This document shows positions 57,513-64,000 of a DNA stretch of 64,000 bases, piece by piece. The notes beneath the pieces were generated by a model, which worked only from the letters and a program-made list of their open reading frames with translations, was not told where the DNA came from and did not search any database. This DNA comes from Brasenia schreberi. Lineage: Eukaryota > Streptophyta > Magnoliopsida > Nymphaeales > Cabombaceae. Each line of letters begins with the position of its first letter. Position 1 is the first letter of the stretch. A program made the position numbers and the translations under genes. The stretch is from the NCBI GenBank assembly GCA_036023115.1, contig JAYKKT010000055.1:11910501-11974500 (forward strand), given 5' to 3'.

Positions 57513-58649
57513 TACTCGGTCAATTGTTGAACCCTTTCCCTCAAATTATCCCAGACGACCTAGAACAACCCATTACGCCCACACTGAACCTGATATTACA
57601 AGCTTTGAACCCAGGGCTTCAAGACCACCTCAGCGATTTGTGTCATATGAATCTTTTGAACTACAACGAAGAAATTTGATTGCCACCCTTCGTCAAGTAA
57701 AGGAACCTAGGTTCTATCATCAAGCTAAAGGTATTCCAGAATGGGAAGATGCTATGAAAGATGAACTCAACGCCCTAGACAAGGCTCAGACATGGATAGT
57801 TGCACCCCTGCCTAAAGATAAGAAAGTCATTGGATGTCGATGGGTATATAAAATCAAAACTCACAGCAACGGGCACATTGAGAGATACAAGGCTAGATTA
57901 GTTGCTAAAGGTTATGCCCAAGAATATGGAATTGACTATGATGAAACGTTTGCCCCAGTAGCTAGAATGACCACGATTAGAATTCTCATTACCATTAGTG
58001 CAATAAAAAAATGGAATATATACCAACTTGATGTCAAGAATGCTTTTTTGAACGGTTACTTGAATGAAGAAGTCTTCATGAGTCCTCCTCCTGGCATTAC
58101 TCTCCCTCTTGGTCATGCTCTTAAATTACGAAAAGCCTTGTACGGTCTGAACAAGCTCCAAAAGCTTGGTTTGATCGATTTGAAAAATTCATGCATTTGC
58201 ATAATTTTGTGACTTGCTATACTGATACTGCATTATTTGTACGCAAAACACAATCTGGTATTGTTATCTTGCTTTTGTATGTGGATGACATGATCATCAC
58301 AGGAAGTGATGAAGTGGGAATTGCTGAAGTTAAACTTAATCTGCATCACGAATTTGATATGAAAGACTTGGGTTTGCTGAATTACTTTTTAGGTATTGAG
58401 ATAACCAAAAATAGTTGTGGATACTTTATGTCTCAAACCAAATTTGCTAACGATATTGTTGAAAGATCTGGGATTACAGATACTAAGGTTGTTGACACAC
58501 CCGAAGTCCTAGGCACCAAACTGCGTTCCACAGATGGTGAGAAATTAGAAGATCCCACCCCTTATCGACAGCTTATAGGTGCACTCACTTATCTCACCAT
58601 TACTAGACCAGACATTTCTCATGCAGTACACACAGCCAGTCAATTTTAA
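57478..58649 (+). pseudogene. Reverse transcriptase part of element R, frameshifted
   Basis: After the shift the +1 frame gives WVYKIKTHSNGHIERYKARL, VAKGYAQEYGIDYDETFAPV and QLDVKNAFLNGYLNEEVFM, the RT fingers and palm. At 58150-58152 one A is missing (CTGAACAAG where CTGAAACAAG is expected), which shifts the frame back. RT goes on with the active site YVDDMIITGSD (58279-58311) and FDMKDLGLLNYFLGIEI. A TAA at 58647-58649 stands where related elements have a Met/sense codon before QAPT. The catalytic residues are intact. Confidence 0.9.
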
Positions 58650-59222
58650 CAGGCACCTACTTCTGTCCATATGAGTGTTGTTTTGCGAATTATTCGATAT
58701 ATTAGAAACACTGCTCACAAAGGGGTCCTCTTAACTTCCTCTTCATCTTTTGATTTATCTATATATACGGATGCTGATTGGGGTGGAGATGTCAACAATA
58801 GACACTCTACCACTGGTTTTTGTGTGTTTTTAGGTGAATCTCTTGTTTCTTGGAAGTGTAAAAAGCAACAGAAGGTGTCCCTCTCATCCACAGAAGCTGA
58901 ATATCGAGCCATGGCTACAGCTGCGATGGAGATTTCTTGGATCACATCCCTTCTAGCAGACATGGGCGTTCAGGTCAAACACCCCGCCATCATGTATTGT
59001 GACAACAAAAGTGCCATGTACATTGCCTCCAATAACACTTTTCATGAGAGGACGAAGCACATCGAGATGGACTGTCACTTTGTTCGAGAAGAGTGTCTAA
59101 ATAAGAAGATCTCACTTTGTTATGTCACATCTGAGATGCAGCTCGCAGACTTTTTCACCAAATCTCTTTCAGCTTCTCGATTTCAGTTTTTATTAGACAA
59201 ACTTTCAGTGTATACCCCGTAA
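58650..59222 (+). pseudogene. RNase H part of element R
   Basis: In the same frame as the RT end, after the TAA: YTDADWGGDVNNRHSTTG (catalytic Asp), SSTEAEYRAMA (Glu), YCDNKSAMYIA (Asp) and RTKHIEMDCHFVRE (His). It ends LADFFTKSLSA and a stop at 59222, 13 bases before the 3' LTR. All copia RNase H catalytic residues are present. Confidence 0.9.
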
Positions 59223-59235
59223 GTTTGAGGGGGGG
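59221..59235 (+). other. Polypurine tract of element R
   Basis: AAGTTTGAGGGGGGG directly before the 3' LTR; primer for plus-strand DNA synthesis. Confidence 0.88.
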
Positions 59236-59610
59236 TGTTAATGTAATACCGTTGGGAAGCCCCAACGGCTAGTAGCCGTTGGAGCTACCCAACGGCTAGT
59301 GCTGGCCCAGCCAGCAACTAGCCGTTGGATCCCAACGACTAGTGCTGGCCGGCCAGCACTAGTTCAGCCCATTTGATGATCTTGCTTCTTGCTACTTACT
59401 TGCCTCTTGTAAAGTGTCTATAAATAAGACCTCATTTCATGAATAAATTATGCAGTCTTGCACTGCTTCTTGATTCGTTTTGTGTATACTTCCGCTCTTG
59501 TCAATCATTCTTGAAGATAGACATTCGTCAGTGAATGTCATTTGACTCTCGGCGACTCGGTAATATTGATTGATGCAACATCAACCTTTGATGATCGACA
59601 ATTATTCACA
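59236..59610 (+). repeat. 3' LTR of element R
   Basis: Same length and sequence as the 5' LTR apart from A at 59462. Includes the four MSA-type motifs, the palindrome (59338-59363) and the TATA box (59419-59426). Followed by the ATTTC duplication. Confidence 0.97.
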
Positions 59611-59615
59611 ATTTC

Positions 59616-61693
59616 CCCACTTATCTTATTTTGTTGTTTTCCCGTGTCTTTTAGTAGCAGCTTCTCTAGTTATCCGTCTCTTGTGGGCAACTTGGGGCCT
59701 TACGAAACTCCGCTCAGGAAATGACAATGTGTTTTGGTTGAAGCTTTGCTATATACGTGTGTGCGTGCGTGCACTTGTGCATGCATGTGTGAGTATTTGA
59801 ATAAGGGAATAGCTTGTCTAAACATATGCATACTAACCGTATATTTCCTGTGAATGTAGCTCGGCCAGCATTGAACTTTAATTCTAAAACCTTCTGGATG
59901 GTTACGTCTTAATATGGATAGTTGGTCTTCTTGGCTGCTAAGGAGTTCATAGTCAAAAGAGGCTGTGGATTCTAACCGTGATGGTACCGTAGTATCTGAC
60001 TAGCTATTACTGTACTGGACAGCGTGCATTGTATAACATCTTCTGATAGTTGACTGGAATATTATGGGTCCATAGTTTACTTTGCCATTCTTTTTCTGCC
60101 TCATAACATTTAGATCTTTTTGTTTGTCATTGTATTCTGGTCGGTTTCTGAGTTCTTCAAATCATGATAACCAATTATGATTTTTAATTAGGACGTGGAC
60201 TCACACGATTGAATTTTGTTGATCTCTTAGTATACCACACCAACTGCTAGCTCTTTTCACTTCATGTGCGTCTCTAATTCCTTAAGTAATATTATTTGAA
60301 GATAAATGTGATCTTTGGTTGCTCAAAAGTTAATCAATAGCAAAGTATGGTTTGGTCTACTAACTGTAATGGAAGCTTTTGGGTCTATCAACAGTGATCT
60401 TCTTGAGGTTATTCAAAATCTTTTGAAATTTATTCTGCTCAGATACTTGTGGTTCTTGGGGTGTCTGGAAGATTAAGCTGCTTAGGCTGGAAATAAACCT
60501 CTTATTTTGTACTATATACAGTTTTATGATTACAAGAAATGTAACCTTGAGATGTCATATATGCTGCAAGCTAAATTTATATCATGCGCTTCTATGCTGA
60601 TCGTTGGAGTCAGGACTTCTCTTTTCTCATTCTACTTATGTCATAATGGCATTCAGTCTAGAGTCTAGACTGAAATATTTTCGGGTCAAATTCTGTATGC
60701 ATCAATTTTATGTGTCATCTGGTATCTGAACTCGATCCTCATTATTTATGCTGTCACTTTGCTTGTGTAGTAACCCCTTTGGAAGAGCTATGCTCAGTTG
60801 TAGCATTGTTCCATTTTCCAAGGACAACTTTCATGTTAAACCGTAAGTTCATGATGATGATGACAGTGGTGGAGCGGTGGTGGTGCTGATGACTAAATAG
60901 AATGTATTTAGATAAGAAGATAAGCACACCTGTTCTTCAGTACCCAGAAAGGATGTGTGCACCTTGAAGTTAGCCAGCCATCTCTTGACTTTAGTTATGA
61001 GTCAAAAGGAGCTGGCAGGTGAATGCATGAGAGGAAGATATCAGAAAATGACATGACGGTGGGGATAACTGCTTGAGCTGTAGAGAAAATTTAAAGGGAG
61101 AGCTGATCATTTTGATTAGTTCTTTGGAAGGCACATGTGCACTAGGTTTCTCCATTTAAGTTTGAGAGAGTACCACTTGAAGGGAGACAACAACTCAGAT
61201 ATTTCTTCATTGCTTGTGAAAGTACATGAAGTCCACACTCTTTCCTATAAACATGGTCGATTACCTTCTTTAGGAGACAGATTCACATCTTATTTCTCCA
61301 TACTAGAATAATTCAGTTTGAAAGACCTCTGTGTGTTATAGGTTCCCGAGGTCTATGCAGGAAAGGGCTTCAAACCGTTAGGATGGTGTTTTTAGCCTTT
61401 TGAGGCGTCACGACTATGCTAACAAGTTTTATGCTTCTTCTGTAATTTTGAGGACTAAATGTAACATTCTGACTTCCATCTGTTAGGTTGGTGGTTGTTG
61501 TCTTGTATGAGTTAGAAGTATGTGTTGATCTTTCCTGTTTATTCACTACAATATAGTTATTACTCTAGACTCAAGGTTGCTTATTAAACTGTGGAACTTC
61601 AATTTGAACTGTGATATGGTGTTTGGGCAAACCATAGTATGCTTTAGCTAAAGGTTGCTTATTAAAGTCATGGAGCTGCAATGTGGTGTTTGG
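59616..61693. other. Probable continuation of the RING-type gene's first intron
   Basis: No exon with a recognisable motif. T-rich intron-like composition. At 61572-61693 a partial local duplication is seen: AAGGTTGCTTATTAAA(C/G) and ATGGTGTTTGG-like words occur twice about 80 bases apart. Confidence 0.35.
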
Positions 61694-62258
61694 CATTGTT
61701 GTTTGTATTGTATCTATCGTGTATCATTTTTCTTCATGAGACGGATGTATCCTATCCTATCGTATCATAATTTTTTTAAATATTTTAAAATCAAGAAAAA
61801 TAAAAAATTCTATAAAAATCAAGAATTATTATATGTGAGGCTAGTTTCCTAATTTGTGGGCTGGTGAAACTTGATTGGGAAGGTATTAAGCTGCCCTTGA
61901 GTTTCCAAACTCAGGCAAAAATAGTTATACAACCTACCAAAACTAGACATGATCATAATTGGTAAGTTACTAAAGGAAGTTACCTTTCTCGTTCGTGATG
62001 AAAACTTTGAAAACTGCTTATTCCTATTCTAGGGAGGTCACCGTTCAAGAAAAGAAGTTTCTCTTACCAAAAGGGACAACATCATACTCTATTTCAAGAA
62101 GAATTCTTTTAATAATTGCCCATATTGTGTGATACGGGTGATAGAGGCCTGCATCGTGCGATACCGTCTATAGCGCATGATGCAAGCCGATACACTAGAT
62201 CTCACGATAGAGTGTACATGATATGATACGATATGCCTTATATCAATACGCATAACGT
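61694..62258. mobile_element. hAT-like non-autonomous element, copy 2 (565 bp)
   Basis: Flanked by TGGTGTTTGG at 61684-61693 and 62259-62268 (ten identical bases; eight or nine would be the duplication). Ends: CATTGTTGTTTGTATTGTATC and, reverse-complemented, ACGTTATGCGTATTGATAT. Same family and orientation as 53055-53670, and again rich in GATACGAT words near the ends. Confidence 0.72.
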
Positions 62259-62441
62259 TGGTGTTTGGAGTTCAAATTTGTATCGTGAATCAACTATTAG
62301 GTTCTTTGTTACACGCTTTCACGTTATGTGGACTTGCACGTACCCAATTATGATGCTTTAGTGTTGGCTTAAGGATAATTATGTATTACATAAAATTTTT
62401 CTCATTTAAGGATTTATTCTTTCATCCAATATAATTTATAG

Positions 62442-62447
<6 letters not shown>

Positions 62448-62508
<61 letters not shown>
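62448..62508. repeat. Compound (AC)n(AT)n microsatellite
   Basis: An AC run passes directly into an AT run. Confidence 0.95.
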
Positions 62509-62607
62509 CCAGGAGAGAGAGAACGTAGTCCATGTGCGCACCCATAAATCCGTTTAAGCATCTCTACCATTCAGTGAAGATTTGAATTTAAAAAGTATTT
62601 AACGAAA

Positions 62608-62794
62608 AGTATAACAACAACAACTAAGCCTTTTCCCATACTAGACGGGGTCGGCTACATGGATTCTTTGTTTCCACAGATCCCTATCGTGTGCCATGTT
62701 AGCAGTTAACTCGCAATCATTCTTTATTGTTTCTTTCCAACACTTTTGTGGTCGTCCTCTAGCTCTTTTAATACTTTCCAAATTTAGTTTTTTA
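62608..62794 (-). mobile_element. LINE 3' end, cut by copia Q
   Basis: Begins AACAACAACAACTAAGCC, as in the copies at 42765 and 50066, and reads through the same tail block to TTTAGTTTTTTA. There the LTR of element Q starts; in the copy at 42765 the LINE sequence continues. Confidence 0.8.
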
Positions 62795-64000
62795 TGTTGT
62801 AAAGAGCAAGTTGACAGAATGTTTAGAGTCTAGGTTGTGTCATGTAATGTCTTTATGTTCAGTTCTATGTAATTAGTGTGAGTTATGTACGGTTTGGATC
62901 CCAATGGATCAGATTCTGATCCATTGGGACCCGAATCCTATTAGTTACTAATTAGAGACATTTTAGTCTTTCAAGTTAGATTAGTAGTATTTAAAATATT
63001 ATCATTAGGGTTAGTGGGAGTGAAAAAACGTGAGCAGCAGGTGGCGGCAGCCAAGAGGTGCCGACCTGCACCCTTCTTTATTCCCTCTTGTATTCTTCTA
63101 TTTTCTGATGAATAAAATATATTTTAGAGGGTCAAATCAACATGGTATCAGAGCCTAATCGAGAAGTTTCAGCCATCATGAAGTGTTCTCATGCTGATTA
63201 AGTGGATTCAACCAAAATCATAAGCCTATTTGATTGTTTGGTTGAATGTTTTCTTCTATTTTAATGATTATAGAAAGAATCCATAAAAGGAGGGGATTCT
63301 ATCCATTGTATTGAAGATACCGTGATTCTTATATTTCATATTGAGATTAGGGAATCGGTGAAGTGCAAATTATATTAGTGATTTTGTGGATTACATCGAT
63401 ATTCTGTTTCTTCTTCATATCGTGTTTCACGATTTTATAAAGTACATAACAGAGGGTTATGCACAAGTAACTTAGGGTTCACGGGTTCTTGAAGCGAGAA
63501 GCAGATTCCTAAGGTATTTCAGTCCCTTGGTGTATTTCATATACACAGTTTCTAATTTGATCGTGTTTCAAGTGTATTTAATCTTAATTGTAGTTGATTT
63601 AAAAAAGATTACCTTGGAAATATTCATGGAAAGAACCAAGATGAGTGATACAAATGAACAATGTTCTATAGATAAAAATGAAGGGTTCAAGATAACCAAT
63701 CTGAAATTAGATGAAAAAAATTATCTCCAGTGGGCTCGTTCAATTGAATTGGCAATTATGGCCAGGGGGTGTTGGGATTACATAACGGGTGAAGTAACTC
63801 AACCCTCAAGTACAGATCCTCTTTATTCTAGATGGAGAAAAGAAAATGCACTGGTGAGTGCTTAATTGATTCAGTCTATGGCACCTTCCATTGGTAGTAC
63901 CTTTATGTTTTTAGAAATAGCTAGAGAGATATGGTTGGCAGTACAGGAGGCTTAAGTCTAGAGAAAAAATATTGCAAAGAAGTATGCTCTTATAGAAAAG
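62795..64000 (+). mobile_element. Ty1/copia element Q, 5' part, runs off the window
   Basis: LTR 62795-63142 (TGTTGTAAAG...AAATCAACA, 348 bases), primer site TGGTATCAGAGCC at 63143, then leader and gag. It inserted into the LINE tail at 62608-62794. The 3' LTR is outside the window, so its age cannot be judged. Confidence 0.85.
63629..64000 (+). pseudogene. gag of copia element Q, partial and broken
   Basis: From an ATG at about 63629 (MERTKMSDTNEQ) the frame has the UBN2/retrotransposon-gag core: ITNLKLDEKNYLQWARSIEL, AIMARGCWDYITGEV and RWRKENALVS. A TAA at 63863 stands where related gags have Trp (SAWLIQSM). The frame goes on with LIQSMAPSIG and EIAREIWLAVQEA, then a further stop. It continues beyond the edge. 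Confidence 0.8.

Larger units (their letters stand above)
54678..59610 (+). mobile_element. Ty1/copia element R, nearly identical LTRs
   Basis: 4933 bases. LTRs 54678-55052 and 59236-59610 are both 375 bases and differ by eye at one base (G at 54904, A at 59462). ATTTC is duplicated at 54673-54677 and 59611-59615. The primer site, gag, protease, integrase, RT, RNase H and polypurine tract are all present in order. It lies downstream of the donor of the RING-type exon, in the same direction, so it is probably in that gene's first intron. Pol is broken in three places. Confidence 0.97.

Noticed and set aside
59855..59910. Possible second exon of the RING-type gene after a TGTAG acceptor
   Set aside because: The short frame has no match to what I remember of the family and soon meets a stop.
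1..64000. CRISPR arrays, bacterial operons, rRNA or functional tRNA genes
   Set aside because: None seen. TGGTATCAGAGC matches are retrotransposon primer sites, and tRNA-like boxes near 33 kb fit SINEs.

Overview
This window is nuclear DNA of a flowering plant. It has intron-containing genes with GT-AG splice sites and a plant class III peroxidase. It also has plant-type Ty1/copia elements primed by initiator-Met tRNA (TGGTATCAGAGC), Ty3/gypsy, LINE, SINE, MULE and hAT-like elements, and many (AT)n, (AC)n and (TC)n microsatellites. I cannot place it below angiosperm. Most of the 64 kb is layered transposon debris. I found no prokaryotic operon, CRISPR array or rRNA, and all coordinates and comparisons were made by eye.

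Layout. 1-5.2 kb: unassigned AT-rich sequence with a fragment of a copia family (called E here). 5.2-10.1 kb: a ~1.1-kb terminal-inverted-repeat (TIR) element, a decayed gypsy integrase, a well-delimited hAT-like element (8678-9204, perfect 8-bp target-site duplication, TSD) and a broken 5' piece of a carboxylesterase gene. 11-14.3 kb: remains of a gypsy gag region. 17.6-24.6 kb: copia element A (+ strand), into which copia E inserted in minus orientation. A later ~1.5-kb inversion cut both elements and scrambled them. 25.4-33.0 kb: a class III peroxidase gene (minus strand) split inside its last exon by copia element P. A further ~550-bp inversion then took half of P's 3' LTR, the start of exon 4 and part of intron 3. 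33-38 kb: two SINE-like copies and LTR-like sequence. 39-41 kb: a decayed MULE transposase. 41.7-45.1 kb: a decayed copia with a LINE 3' end inserted (TSD).

Only two cellular genes look intact or potentially live. One is an enhancer-of-rudimentary homolog (47830-51549, four coding exons, 103 aa), with LINE and gypsy fragments in intron 1. The other is the first coding exon (54065-54274) of a probable RING-type E3 ligase whose later exons I do not find here. Just downstream of that exon, in the same direction, sits copia element R (54678-59610). Its 375-bp LTRs differ at one base and it is flanked by ATTTC duplications, yet its pol has two frameshifts and one stop. The window ends inside another copia element (Q, 62795 to the edge), which inserted into a LINE tail.

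The most striking signal is in R's LTR. Upstream of its TATA box lie four perfect matches to the plant mitosis-specific activator (MSA) consensus YCYAACGGYYA, next to a 26-bp perfect palindrome. This suggests a retrotransposon with a G2/M-type promoter. The rearranged peroxidase/P locus and the A/E inversion are the best examples of structural history that can be read directly from the sequence.
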